Assembly (NCBI GenBank): GCA_022393335.1
Contig: JAJEKB010021331.1
Coordinates: forward strand, 93,607 to 157,606
Length of the DNA stretch: 64,000 nt
DNA from: Macrotrachela quadricornifera
Taxonomy: Eukaryota > Rotifera > Eurotatoria > Philodinida > Philodinidae
Direction: 5' to 3'
In this document: in pieces, positions 11,127 to 24,100 of the stretch
Layout of the letters: the number at the start of each line of letters is the position of its first letter
Position numbering within the stretch: position 1 is the first letter of the stretch
Translations under genes and position numbers: made by a program
The notes under the pieces: model-generated
Seen by the model: only the letters and a program-made list of their open reading frames with translations
Told to the model about the DNA's origin: nothing
Databases searched by the model: none

Positions 11127-12970
11127 GATGAAGAAATAATAACATCGTTTTTGTTCTTTTTGAAATAACTTTTGAAAGTCAAGTAAATTGATTTGTCGCG
11201 ATATTAATATTATAGTCTGTCCTACACATATAAGTTAATCTAGACTGATAAAATAAAATTTCGTTTTGCTTTACTGAATTTTAGAAGTATTTAAGAGTTC
11301 AGTATGATCTAATAAAGCAACTACTCTTTTATCAGACGTATATTTCGAAAAATATCGATGTGTAGTATTGTGATCCGCAGAATTCTAGAACCAAAAGCGT
11401 AGAAAACCGTTCAACTAATGTCCAACTTATCTAGACCGTGTTACAGACAAAATAATTAGAACATGTTCAAACAATCTTTAATAAATTTTTTTTTGCTAAA
11501 TTGATTTTAATCATAAAAATCAAAAAAAAATCAGTTTAATCAGTTTAATCAAAAAAATCCGATTTCTGATATTTCCTCTATGCTCGAACTACAATGATCT
11601 GAATTATAGCTACACAATAACTTCGTTTACACTATGTTCTATACCTTTTACAATGGCACTCTGATCCACCTTACGTGACTTGAGGAACTAGACCAAGAAA
11701 AAATAAGGTATGATACATGAATGATCACTTGGTATTTATATGTTCTTGCTATATGCATCCTTTGAGTATAGTTAGATTGAATTAACTTCGACGTATCAAG
11801 CGAATAAAACGGATCCAATACATCAGAATAATCAAAACCATGTAGTGAATGATGCTCAGCCTTATGGCATCAGATAACTTGAGGAGTGCCCGCTTTCCCG
11901 AGATCGGAAACTTTTCCCAACTTTTTCTAAAAATATATTTGGGTGTATTTTATCCATCATGTATAGATCAGAGCTGAGTTAATCGTTAGAGTACTGAAAA
12001 AATAAGTATATGTCTTGATACTATATGGTACAGTCACCTGTTCGATTCCATATTCATACACTTGAGTATAGCTCTTTCGATGCACCCCAATGTATTCGAC
12101 GTGCTAGTTATTTCTATTTCTCGAAGTTTGCCTCTAAAAAAATTGGTAGGATTTACAAACTCAAGGTCTTTTAAAAAACAAGTTTCTCCAGATCTTTTCA
12201 ATGTTTTGCTTCTCCTATTCGCTAGAACCAATATTTTCCAAAAACAAATATGGATCCGAATCGAGTCTTTGTAATCGAAATAAAAAAAATTTCAACTTGA
12301 TTGACTAAGTCATTTGGAAAAAATGGTTGAAAAACCTGAAGATGTTTTTTGATCTTTGAGTCTCTGAAAATTTCGAGAAGGAGGTGTCTGAGAATTTTGT
12401 GTGTACAACACAGTTTGCTCTACACATCGAGATTCAGTTCGCCTAAAATTTTCATATGTTTCTGCTTAGTCATTCGTGAGAAACCGAAGATGAAGAGGGT
12501 TTCCCATTCATCAGTTTAAGGCAAAAAACATTGGAGAGCAACGGTCAAAATTTCTTACTATTTTAACGAAACTTGATTTATTTCAGTATGTGCACTACGA
12601 TTTTTGGACAGCAAAAAATCTTTTCGACAAGCACACAGAGTTATAAGTGAACACAAAAAGCTCTTTTTTACTTTCCCAAAATCTTCATGTGACATAAGCA
12701 ACTTAGCTAAAATTTTGTATTTATCAAACGATTATCAAACGACTATGTTTTCAGACAATACCAAAATATCATAGCAAATCGAATTACCAACTTCACCAAG
12801 TTTTATCAGTGGTGAAAAACTCAATAAACAAAGCATTTGACAAACTCTAGTACCTTTGAACTTAAAACTGATTTGTGTATCACGAAAAGAAACATGAACA
12901 AACAATACAAAGAACAACGAAAAATTCACAGCAAAATGCTGTTCCATTAGGTTTTAGTCATTATCTTCTT
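11127..12970. other. Intergenic DNA, no supported gene
   Basis: AT-rich sequence with only short chance frames. Nothing resembling a known domain, repeat array or RNA gene was found on either strand. Confidence 0.4.
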
Positions 12971-13507
12971 CTACTTCCACTCCTCGTCATAACCAAAACG
13001 ATGCATACCAGCATCATCATCATCATCATCATTACTAACATGATCAGTTCGAGCAGAAGAAGACGCAAAAAAAGAAACAGGATTACCAGTACCATTAGTA
13101 CGAAAATTACCACTAATACTTGCACCAGTAGTACGAGAAGAAGAAGTAGAAGTACGAGTAAAAGTAAAAGGACCAAAATTACGAGTACGAGTAGTAACAC
13201 TATTATTACTACGAGCAGTAGCAACAGAAGCAAGATCCGCATTACCACCAGCACTCCCACTAGCAGTATGAGCAATACTATGATTATCAAAAGCAAAATC
13301 ACCATAAAAACGACCAGAGAGAGAATGGTCATCAGGAATATCAATATCGCCAAGAAGATCACGAAGAAGATCACGAATAAGATCAGGACGATCAAGAGGA
13401 ATATCAATATCACCGCCAAGAACATCACGAAGAAGATCAGCAGCATGATTAGTGGTTGGTTCGGCTATTGTTGGAGAGATTCGTGATAATTGGTTTTTGT
13501 CTTCATC
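12971..13507 (-). CDS. Putative exon, about 178 codons, with T at nearly every third codon position
   Basis: On the minus strand the frame is open from 13507 to TAG 12971-12973, preceded by TAA 13508-13510. It has no ATG until near its end, so if real it is a 3' exon of a spliced gene or uses an unseen start. From about 13450 onward, a hand count gives 139 of 148 codons ending in T. The first 19 codons are mixed. As a result Lys, Glu, Gln, Trp and Met are absent from that stretch. The peptide has an internal duplication (LLGDIDIP occurs twice in similar form), a Ser/Thr/Asn/Gly-rich middle, six Asp in a row and an acidic-aromatic tail (GYDEEWK). I do not recognise a family. It could be a real protein with extreme codon choice, a transferred gene, or a low-complexity DNA tract with 3-base periodicity. 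The plus-strand frame over it is a shadow. Confidence 0.4.
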   Translation of the reverse strand, partial: DEDKNQLSRISPTIAEPTTNHAADLLRDVLGGDIDIPLDRPDLIRDLLRDLLGDIDIPDDHSLSGRFYGDFAFDNHSIAHTASGSAGGNADLASVATARSNNSVTTRTRNFGPFTFTRTSTSSSRTTGASISGNFRTNGTGNPVSFFASSSARTDHVSNDDDDDDAGMHRFGYDEEWK

Positions 13508-14570
13508 TTAATAGTAGATATAGAAATATTGGGGTGAATGATGTGTAATGCTTTGTTTTTTCTGTAAACTTGATTGTAACTCAACCACATTGACAAGAAA
13601 ATCGGTGAATGAATGAGAGAGATTACGGATACACCAGAATTTATATATTTATGACCAAAATAAAATCAGAGGAATCTAATGAGTAGGAGAAGAATTCCAG
13701 AACTATACAGTCGAGCTCGTGGTATACAGATTTAATACTTTGTATTTTAGTATCCGGAGGAAGACACTATGGAAGAGAGAGAGATTTCACTTGTAAAATA
13801 GCTAAAAGTTTGATGAAAATATGTTATAGAAATATGCATGAGACATTGCGAAGGATGAATATGTATCATATAGTTTCTGATTTGGATAAGACAGTAAAAT
13901 GATGCTGGTATCAACTAGCTGGAAAGATAACACTGCACATTACAGAATGTCAAACATTTCTAATTGTTAAATAGTAGATAACGTACGGTATTATTTTATT
14001 TTGTATATATTTAGAGGAAATAAATAAGCAAGAGAGGAAGTTTGACTTTTGTACGATTGTAAACCAATTGAGAGTACAATGAATATGTTCAGAATATGGC
14101 GAGTATTCCACGAACACACAATGTAGATCTGTCAAATAGAAGGAAACTAAGTATCTAACAAATCATGTTTTGCAGCAGAATATCAAGACACTAATAAAAT
14201 ACTATCGTACAACAAAACAGAGCATTGGAACCCAACATGCTAAGCTTCGTATATTATTGGAGCTTTGAGAATCGTGATAAAGATTAAAATGAATTCTTGA
14301 TGAAATACATGAAAAAAAATTATGCAGAATGCACTTTGATTAGCGATGCAATGATGATAATAAACTGTCGATTCTGTCATTGGATAAAACGGTAAACGGT
14401 CAAATTGTCACCAGCTAAATCTTGAACTTAAATATTTCCAAACTGTCAATTCTAGGGATATACCAAGATCAAACCTCTTGATCTTGATCTCGATACATTC
14501 CTAGTTCACTCTACTACAATTCAGTTTAATGATAAACGATATCTATTAAATTTTAATCATTTTCTTGTAA
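13508..14570. other. Intergenic DNA between two minus-strand genes
   Basis: No domain or convincing exon was recognised. If the T-ending-codon frame at 12.97-13.51 kb is a terminal exon, its upstream exons should lie here, but I cannot identify them. Confidence 0.3.
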
Positions 14571-15791
14571 TTAATGATCGCAAGAATTATACATTTTAAA
14601 TTTATAAAGAAGTATCCCTTAATCAATCAACAGCAAAATAATGCAAAGAAAGAGATGTGAATGAAAGATACCAGTGATCTTCAAAATAACTAGCATAGTG
14701 AAAGATTTTGCCGACTTACTATTGTGTCTTTGGCAGAGAGTTAGGTAAAACGTATGTTTGTTCTTGTCTTTGTCAAATTCTACTTTGTCAGCCGTAAAGG
14801 AAACACCCGGCAATAATAACTCTTCTTCTTCGTGAGGATATTTTGAAAATTTACTAACATCCAAAGTAAAAGCGAGGCGAAGTTCCATAATAAACAAAGC
14901 ATTGGCCTTATTAAATTTCTCAGCTACCCTACGATTCCGAGTACATGAAGTGAATGCTTGAAAGGAACGCCATGGTTTCGGATCTTTTGAGCAATCGTTC
15001 TTGAGCATAGCAATTAAATGATCAAGCAAATTGACTCCACGATAGAGTACTGTTCCCGGTTTGACTAGCTTGCTATGGAACGGATTATCCCATAGAAGCA
15101 AACAAAATGGCCCTAGAGTGCGAGCTTTACTTCGCCAAATTTTCTCATGTTCTTCATTTCCTATTAATCTCATGATTTCATTCACTTTTTTGTATAAAAA
15201 ACTTTCCCATGTATACAGATTCGCACAGCACTTCCATACTTCTTTCATGTCTGCCTTTTCCTTTGTCTTCAAATGATTTGCTATCTTCTCGGCTTCACAT
15301 TGTTTTCCAATGATTTTGCCTTCTTGAATAATACCCTGAACAGCTTTTTCTACAATCATTGAAACAACACTCTTGTCTTTTGACGGTAAATGTTCTTTTG
15401 TAAGGTTTAGGTCTTTTACTACTTCTTTTATAAAAGGAGAAATAAAACCGTATTGACCACCATAAGGACGATCGGGTGCAATAGGATTGGGCAGAAATCT
15501 TTGTTCTCGCAAATGCGTAATACCATTATCGGACTTCATCCGTCTAATCGGTCGCTGTTTTTTTATATCAGTATTGGAAATTTGAAGATTACGTGTAAGA
15601 TCAATGTGATAATCGTCCAAAAGAGCATGCGTTTTACCAGTTTTGAATGCTTCTTCAATGATCATATTTTCTACGTCTGAGTAAAGCTTCCAGTCATCCG
15701 GCTGGGGTTCAGAAAATGGATCTGCATTCGAATTCCACATCCATTGAGTGTCTATCGGAGGATTATTAGATGCTGTGTATGTGTTTTCCAT
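14571..15791 (-). CDS. WWE domain plus ADP-ribosyltransferase (ARTC-like, R-S-E class)
   Basis: The protein starts at ATG 15791; a longer open frame to 15977 adds 62 residues that look like translated non-coding DNA. Residues about 17-75 form a WWE domain (QWMWNSNADPF, then DDWKLYS), a fold that binds ADP-ribose or PAR ends. Residues about 190-355 form the transferase: the arginine of LYRG (Arg251), the S-T-S-like block FTSCT (280-284) and the ExE-type acidic motif EEEELLLPG (Glu322/Glu324), the three hallmarks of arginine-type mono-ADP-ribosyltransferases using NAD+. No signal peptide is seen, so it should act in the cytosol or nucleus. The frame meets a strong donor (GTAAGT, 14719 down); splicing to an acceptor ending at 14618 gives a short last exon ending at TAA 14571. 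That intron of about 102 bp is inferred. All catalytic motifs are intact. WWE-ART proteins are typical of bdelloid and other invertebrate expansions. Confidence 0.82.
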
Positions 15792-18414
15792 TGATGTAGT
15801 AGTGTGATCAATTAATATGGATGCAAAATCAATAATAATAAATAAAAATGTTGGTTTCTTCGAAACAATCTTAAAAAGAAAAAGTTCATTTGAATATTTA
15901 TAACTGACAAATTCAGCGACACTTGCTGGTATCAACACCCAAACGAATTGCCGATAAAATTTAATTTTTGAAATCATTTCTGCTTATAAACTTTTTGTTA
16001 CAAAATTTAATTTAAACTATCAGTGAACTACACCGTCTGGTAGAGTCAAAGCTGCTCTATCATAATCTTTAGGTTTTATATGCTGATATCTAACTTTTTT
16101 GACACAGAAAAAATATTCGCTACAAAAAGCAAAATCGATCATTTTACATACTTTGTTTCATTGCTTTTATCTTTTTAATTTAGTCAGTTTTTGAGAGTTT
16201 AAAGTCAAATTAATTAAGTTGTGTATTATACATTTCGTCACAAGGTCTTCGAATCTGACTGATAGAAGTAAATGACTCTATACAATTTAACTTGACTGTA
16301 TTGTATCTATCTCTATCCACTTTTCTTTGTACCAACTCACAAGTAGGACTTAAAATTCTATGAAGATTTATCGGTTATCATTCAAGAACAACAATCAAAG
16401 AAATATCGCAATCTAACCACTTTCTCTCTTTTTCTAATCTTACCGAGAAGAAAATAAATGTCAAATAAACCCTTAGTTATGTATATAAAACTTCTGTTAA
16501 ACAATGGACGTTTTTTCCTAAACATATGTGCTTGTTAGTAGCAGTAATCACCAAAACGGGATTTCGATAAAAATGGTAAAAATCATGTGTACTGAGCAAT
16601 CACAACATGTTGTTATAATACTTCATAGTCGTAGCTTAATTAAAGAGATAAAATTGTTTTAGATGCCTTATTGTAGAGAATACAACGAAAAACAGTTCGT
16701 TAAAACAATAATAGAATTATGAACTCCTTACATCTAAGCGTATAAAAATGGAAAAGACAAGGTTTTTCCAACTACCTATCACTTATAGTTATTACTCTCA
16801 TTGATATTCTTTACTAAAGAAACAGTAAGAGTCGCTCAAAAAAAAATGATAGGAGACTGTTCAATAAAAAAAAACAAATATTGACGATACTTGACCATCA
16901 GTGAATAAATATGAAACATGTAAACGAAAAACCATGGCCATTAACAATAGCTTCTTTCTTCAGATGCCTTTAAAAAATCCGGAGGAGCTATTCAAATCAT
17001 GAATTCCTTTCAAATATTGCTCACAAAAAAATTATATAATCTTTAAAATTTAATTCGCATTATTTTTTCGTTAATCCTTCATAGTTGTAATTATTCAAGA
17101 CACATCATTAAGTAGTAGACATATCTCAGTGGTTTAAATATCTGCATGAAAACAAGGAAAAATTAAATTAAAAGTCACTAATCAAAAAATGATTAATTTC
17201 GAATCTTGAGGGTGAGTATATTTCGTGAGAGTCCGAAGAAAATAAAAATAACAATTGAAAATGTTACCAAAGAAAAATTCGTATAATAATAGACCGTTTT
17301 ATACAAAAAAATTTCGTCATAGATCATTCAAAGATTTAACAAGAAGAGAGGATATGTAAAAATGGTCCTTTATTCTGCAGTTTAAAAATCTCGTATATGA
17401 GAAAAAAAAATATTACTTAGTATCAATAACATAGACGAGTGTCAATTGATAAATCGGCTTTAATTAAAATATATATAGTAATGCATTTATTTTAGTGCGT
17501 TATTGATATGACTGTTCTTTCCAAGCACGTGTATTGTCGAACGCTCTCCTACACTGTATTTATTTCATGGTTGAATAAATAATTGTAAATGTATGTGAAT
17601 ACGGCAGAGAATGGTAAAAACAATAAATCTCGAAAACATATAAAATATAAAACTATCAGATTTATATTGACTGATTGTTTCTGTAAATTTGAATATTATT
17701 TTAGGCTAACACTCAAAGTTGGTGCAACATTAAAATGATCAATTCGACTACTGTGAGAATGAAATTATCGTTTTCATGATTGTCAATATCTTTTTATTAA
17801 TACATATTCACTTGTCGACGCTATTGTGACCATAATAGCTAGAATATATAAATTCTTATTTTTTATTATAAAATATAAAATTCTACTGCATAATTATGAT
17901 ATAAAAATGGGTTGAATATTGCTTGGATTAATCTTCGAGTAGCTATTCTCATAGAATTCGTCGAATTAATTATAACATTAATCTAATAGATACAATAAAT
18001 AACAAAAGGTATATTTAAAATGAAAAGAACTAGAAATCGGCATTGATAAGAATTGGCATAGAATTGAAGAATGAAAGAGTTTTCATGATTGAAATAAAAA
18101 ACTAATAGACGGCAGAAAAAAAAAGATTTCTCAAGCAAAATCATAGATTAACAATGATTCAACGATGTAATTCAATTTTTCCAACAACAAACAAATATTG
18201 AACGAATAAATTTGATAAATTTCGATCGAAATATTCAAGATATTACCGTATATAAATAGAATGTTATTACACCAAATAAGTAAAGCATAATCTCTCCAAA
18301 AAATAAGACAAACCTTTCAATAGCTAAACATGATATTTGATATTGTACTAAACACTAAATTACCCATTTGAGGAAGAGTAAATAGAATATAATAAATTAT
18401 TTGCATGAATAATA
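15792..18414. other. Long AT-rich intergenic region
   Basis: About 2.6 kb without a supported gene on either strand. It holds many A/T runs and the presumed promoter region of the WWE-ART gene. Confidence 0.4.
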
Positions 18415-18443
18415 CAGTCGAGCCTTTCTATACGGACACCTTT
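18415..18443 (+). repeat. pogo/Tigger-like terminal repeat remnant
   Basis: CAGTCGAGCCTTTCTATACG preceded by TA resembles the terminal inverted repeat of pogo/Tigger-type DNA transposons, which insert at TA. No transposase or opposite end was found nearby, so this is a tentative single-end call. Confidence 0.3.
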
Positions 18444-19059
18444 CGAACAAGAGCACTTCGCTTAAATGGATCCTTAGTGAACGATGGGAAGAATTAGATC
18501 GTTGATTGCCTTTCGTCGTGGACCGCATGTTGATATGAAGAATGCCAATGACGAAGAAAGAGATATTCTTGATCTCAATCAGTGTTTTATCTAGGTTTCT
18601 TTTTTCGAATGAACGGCTGTAGTTACTTTTCTATTTCACATTCTATCGAAGATATCTTTTTATGTATCTATGATCACTACATTCTTCTCTCTCACCAGTG
18701 ATGTAGTCAATGAGGATGCTATCAAACACCTGCATAATAAATTTTCCATACGATAGACATAAAAGTTGATACACGTTTGAAAATTTGACACTAATGATTA
18801 TTGAAATCTATTTAACAGACCGTAAAAAGTTTATTGATAATATACGCGCATATTTCTGTATTGAATGTTTCCTCTATAAAAATGTCTGTTGAGAAACAAA
18901 CATTTAATTTATTCCCTCGACTATAGAGAGGGTCATATGAAAAAAAAATACTTTGTGAATTTGTGTCAGGCTCAAAGGCCAAAGGTCAAAAAAACACTAA
19001 CTTTCAAACTTCACAATGCTTCGCCAAATCTTCCGCTATATGCTGATAGCGTGTATAGG

Positions 19060-19345
19060 TCCTCAACAACTATACTATAGGAGTACCCATGGGTCCTCAA
19101 GGGTTATAATATAGGGGTACCCATAGGTCGGTAAGCGTAATACTGTAGTGGTACCCATAGGTCATTAATTGTTATACTGTAGAAGTATTCGTAGGTCGTT
19201 AAGCGCTATAGGGTGATTGTGTCGACGGCTCTTGATTTACTATGTAGTGGAGGTATCCATAGCTTCTCTCGTTGGATATTGTTTGGGTATCTTTAGGTAT
19301 TGAAGTCTTATATTATAGGGGTACCAATGAATGCCGAAGCCCAAT
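19060..19345 (+). repeat. 34-bp minisatellite array
   Basis: Clear units begin at 19080, 19114, 19148 and 19182, exactly 34 bp apart, each with a GGGGTACCCATAGGTC-like core followed by a TTATACTATA-like tail. More decayed units continue to about 19345. The same unit appears at 31.16-31.47, 32.16-32.37 and 35.90-36.07 kb. Confidence 0.9.
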
Positions 19346-20003
19346 ATCATAGGTGTAGTTATACACCCTATGTTGCGACGTTATGAAGATCGATGGGAAT
19401 ATTATAGTGAAGCATATGAGGACATACTGAAGAGTGCATTGCCTCGCCTCAGCTTGTGTGATTGTGAAATACGTATCTATACTGTAGAAAACTTGCTACA
19501 CTAAAGAGACTTAGTTCATCATCTCCATCCACTTTCTGGTTTGTGAACAGTTTGATGAGCATGAATCTGTGATGAGTTCATTTTGCTCCAAAAGGTACAC
19601 ATAATAATTGGATTTTAGTTGGAGATACGCACGTTTTTGGTTATGAACTCAGATAAACAGATTCCCTCAGATTAAGAGTTTGATTGTTTTCTTTTTGTAC
19701 TCAGTTATGAGAATGATATACGTACAGAAGCTGATATAGATGCAAATGTGTGGTATTATCAGCAGCTGTCGTGAGAAAGTGGACTAACATATAAGTACCT
19801 TTAATTTTTCAGTCGAGGTTTGAGCGAGTCACAGCGACGAGCGTCACTTCTATAGTATTGTTGAAGTAAACGAAATGAAAGGACATATTAACGCTTTTAT
19901 ATAATGTCTTGCCTATAAATATACACACAGTAACTCTATTTTGGACTTAGTTACAATATTTTTTCAGACAAACTTTAATTTGACCTGAAAAAAATTTTCG
20001 CAA
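19346..20003. other. Intergenic DNA with a dispersed repeat motif
   Basis: No gene is supported. A GAGCGAGTCACAGCGACGAG motif near 19,820-19,840 matches sites near 5,042 and, inverted, near 63,970. Confidence 0.35.
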
Positions 20004-20913
20004 ATGAATAATGAATTGAATCGATATCATCTTAAAATTCGAGCTATTTTGGAAATAGATATAAAGGTAATCTATGAAGAATTTGCAACAGCTTTGAGAC
20101 CCAATGCTCAATTATATCAAACAGTTGCAAGATGGAGAAAATGTTTCCGTGAAGGGAGAGAAGATGTCAATGATGATTCTCGATATGGTCGTCCAGTTTC
20201 CATGCTCACAGATGAAAATATTGAATTAATACGACAGGTTATCAACAATGATCCACATTCAACTTATGATGATATTATAGTTGAGATATCTCTATCTCTC
20301 GTGGTGCAATGGAACAAATTATCCACAATTATCTCAAGATGAGAAAAGTTACATCTCGTAGGATACCCATCAACTGAATGATGAACAAAAGCAAGAACGA
20401 GTTCGACTTTGTCGTGAAAATTTAGCAAAATTTCGTGATGGTTCCTAGCGATTATGTGATACTATTACAGGTGATGAGACATGGATTTACCATATGCAAA
20501 TTCATCACAAGTCAACAAGCAAAGCTTGGATTGTCGAAGATGAATCACCTGGTACTATTTATACATACTATTGATAATGACGAGACTATAGATCACGACT
20601 ACTATTTAGAAAATTGCCTTAAGCCTATTGTCAAAGAAATCCAGATGTTATTAATTATTTAACAGAAGAAGATATCAATATAATGCCACATCCACCATAT
20701 TCACATGATCTTGCACCGTGTGATTATTAGCTAAATGATTACATCAAACAAAATTTAATTGATCAACCAGATGAAAAATCATTGGCTCGTGCGATTTTCA
20801 AGCTAATAGAAAATATTCCAAAAGAATTTAAAGGAGTTTTTGGCAAACTATTAAAGAAGATGAAACTTTGTTTAAATAATCATGATGACTATTTTGAATA
20901 TTTAATAAAATAA
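20004..20913 (+). pseudogene. mariner transposase, internally deleted and frameshifted
   Basis: The first 90 codons encode the paired-type helix-turn-helix DNA-binding region of mariner transposases (YQTVARWRKCFREG, then the GRPV motif and DENIELIRQ). The frame is lost at about 20280. Later fragments in other frames show the first catalytic Asp block (GDETWIYHM, about 20475), the third block (PPYSHDLAPCDY, about 20690-20730) and the C-terminal end, finishing at TAA 20911-20913. The segment that should contain the middle Asp is missing between about 20570 and 20680. Premature stops occur throughout. I could not match terminal inverted repeats. It is a dead copy. Confidence 0.9.
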
Positions 20914-21147
20914 AACTTGAACTTCTTTTTTGTACACCTTAAGTACCATTGTTGAACATCCTCTTTTTCACTTAATTGGTATTGTATCTACTTTAATTTT
21001 TAGAAAAACTAAACTTTTTTAGTCGTCTTCTATGTGAACATTCGAAGTTAAACATTCGAATCAATTTATTTTATATGATTCTCTTTTAGTCGTGAATAAC
21101 GAAAAAATATTGAAAACATAGAGTATATTTCGTAGAAAATCATAATA

Positions 21148-24100
21148 TTAGTCATCACTGTCTGGGTGAATTGATGTTGTTGGATGAGAATATTCTTTTC
21201 GATGCTGACGATCTCCAATATTCCAACATTTTGAACCATATCTACATGGTTTTTGTGGATCATGGTAACGTTCATGTTTTTTTGGTAGTGAAGGTAAGTC
21301 TGATCGTTCTGTAAAATAAAATTAATGTTTAAGAATAAACTTTCTCAAATAACTTAAGTTTCAGTAACCTTTTCCTGTTGACTTTGTACTTTTGTAAACT
21401 TGTTCGCCATGTGAATATTCAATTCGATGTTCACTTGATTCGTTATAACACTTAGCTTGATAACGACATGGTATAAGAAAATCAGGCAAGCCCGTATGAC
21501 GATATTCGGCACGGTGATATGCATTACCTAATTTAGTACATTTCTCGTCATATTTACACATGGACACATGGTGAGGTTCATGTGTGAAATGAGGCTCTTT
21601 CGTATGGCAAAGCTCAGAGAAACGGCAGGGATGTGAATACTTTGCATTGTGATCTGATCCATGACGTAAGGAATGTTGGAGAAGACAATTAACACTATCA
21701 GGGCAAGGAAGTAATTCCGATGCTTTATCACCGAAGATGAAGTGTTTTACTTTGTCCAGAATTCCTGGAGATTTCTCGTCATGTTTTTTATCCGCTTTTG
21801 GACACGAATCATTATGATCGCTACTAATATCACTACCTTTTTTGCGATGCACAGAAGAATGTACTGCATCAGAAGATACTACTTTGTTGAAACTCTTGTC
21901 AAATGTCCGATGTAAATAGGCTTGTTTCTCAAAGCAAACTATCAAATTTCGAACGGGCACTGTACGAGAACCACAGCTTATATAAATGTAGTTTAGCTTT
22001 GCCAAATCGAGTTGAAATTTATCGAACGTACAAGAAATCTTTTCATGATTATAGATCGAATTCGGGCCAGCATGTGAAAGTGTTACCATACCAGTTGAAA
22101 TTTGAATTTCAAGACAAAATGTCATTAAATCATCAGTATTACAACCGAGAAAGAATCTGTCTGATTTAGCTGCAAACTTGCCTACTTCTCTCAAAATGGG
22201 ATGTTTAAACGGTGGACTATCATTAACATACGAGAAATGTTCATGATACGATGTATCATTTGGTGGTCCTTTTCCTGCGATATAACAAGTTAAACATCGA
22301 AGACTTGGTTGTCTTCCTTCCGTCTGTATTGGTTCATTGGATAATGTCAACATCATATCTCCACCGACCACTTGCCAATAGACGTAATATGTCTTATCTG
22401 GTGGTCGATGTTTATTGACATAGCAATATTGTTCATATGCTTGTGAAATTGTCAGAGGTAATAAATAAGGATCAGTAAAATCAGTCGATGCCATGGTAAG
22501 AGCAGCGCCTTGAACCGATGTCCACGATGGATTTTGTACACGTTCCATAAATCGTTTACGCAAATTGTCGACAACAACATTTTGATAATCTTCGCGAGAT
22601 TTTGTTGGTGGTTTTGGACCGTGTGGTCTTTGAGGTTGATCGGCTATTCCATCATGTGGCACACAAGTGATATTATTTTTAAAAGTAGCATTTATTGTTC
22701 GTACTGAAGTTTTGCTCAGTGAATCGTATAAATTCTGTGGTATATAAATATGATCAATATAACTCAATGGAATAATTTGAGGTAAATGCCCTTCAATCGT
22801 CAAATGAGAGTCAACATTAAGCCAACGTTCAAGAATTTTATCAAGATTGATATTCATTGTTTTTAGATTAAAATGGTGACTCGTAAAGGCAATCAATTCA
22901 AGAGCAGCTGCGTAATCATAACCTGGAATTGAAGCATTCAATTTCGAACAATTAAATAATCTGACTCTATCTTCAGACGCATCTGGAACTGTACCGAGCC
23001 ACGGTCTCAATGAAAAAGCATTTCCACTCATAAATGATGTCGCTGCTTGAATAGTAAAATTTGCGTCAGGATGATGGAGAATTTCTCGTTTAAATACAAT
23101 AAATATGTCTCCATAGTAATGTCCCAAATGTGGTCCAAGGATACTGAAAACTGTTTTGTCTGTGCCTAAATCTTTGTCCTTACTGAAACCAATACCTGAT
23201 GGATTTGTATGAAGTTTGATGGAAGCTTCAGCGATTTCAATGGATTTAATACGTATTGCTTCCAGATCTCTGTCTTTTAATACGCGTGATAAATATGCTT
23301 CTTGCTTTTTAACATTATTTATATAGGGTGATGAATCGTCATGAGTGTCTGGTGGCAAAAGAGAGCTTCCAGAACTATCACCAGCTGTTTTTAAGCCAGT
23401 GAATCCCTTTTTCGCAAAATGATCTTGAACCAAGGCGACGATATACTCCATAGCACGTTCAAAGATTACTTTCTCCTGTAAACCATGAATACGGCGTATT
23501 CGACCATGTTGAAGAACAGAATTAGCAACAAATATGGGGCTTTTCAAATTTACCATATACTCTCGACTCATCACATGTCCATGAAGAAGAATCGACTCAA
23601 ATATAACTTGATTACATCGATGAACAGGTTGAACAGTACGCAACCAATTGAGAATCTCGTCTGGAACATTTCCTGATGGTAGCGGTTTCCATTTTTGACT
23701 TGTGATATAACCAATGACTCGTTCAATAATATCTTTTTGATTTTGAACAAAATTTATATCTTTGTTCAGGTTGAAGTAACTTAATATACCGCTATGTTCA
23801 AATTTGGCAGCATGCCGAAACTGAATCACGTGATCTACCTTTCGGCGATCAAAGCATTCATCAGCATATCTGCATAACTCTCGTATATCACAAACTTTTG
23901 GATGTGTAAATGAATTGAGATGATCTTCGTTAGTGAGTTTTGTACATTTGATACCATCGGGACAGACACATCGAGCAATGTGAATTGTCTTTTCCAAATG
24001 TAGCTTGCTCTTATCAAAACAATTACGACCCAATGGACATATATGAGCAAAATCAAGACAATGTTGTTGAATATCATGTTGAAGTTTTGAGCGATCTGCA

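Noticed and set aside
12961..13446. 161-codon minus-strand frame made almost only of Leu/Ile/Val/Phe
   Set aside because: It is a shifted frame over the same tract (T in the second codon position gives hydrophobic residues), not a membrane protein.
12875..13486. 203-codon plus-strand frame rich in Ser/Thr/Arg/Lys/Ile
   Set aside because: It is the mirror of the minus-strand T-ending-codon frame: A at the first position of its complement forces ANN codons. The amino acid mix is an artefact.
15061..15680. Plus-strand frames of 71 and 75 codons
   Set aside because: They are shadows of the WWE-ART gene on the opposite strand.
19080..19215. Regular 34-bp direct repeats, considered as a CRISPR array
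   Set aside because: The units are contiguous without unique spacers, there are no cas genes, and the context is a eukaryotic genome.
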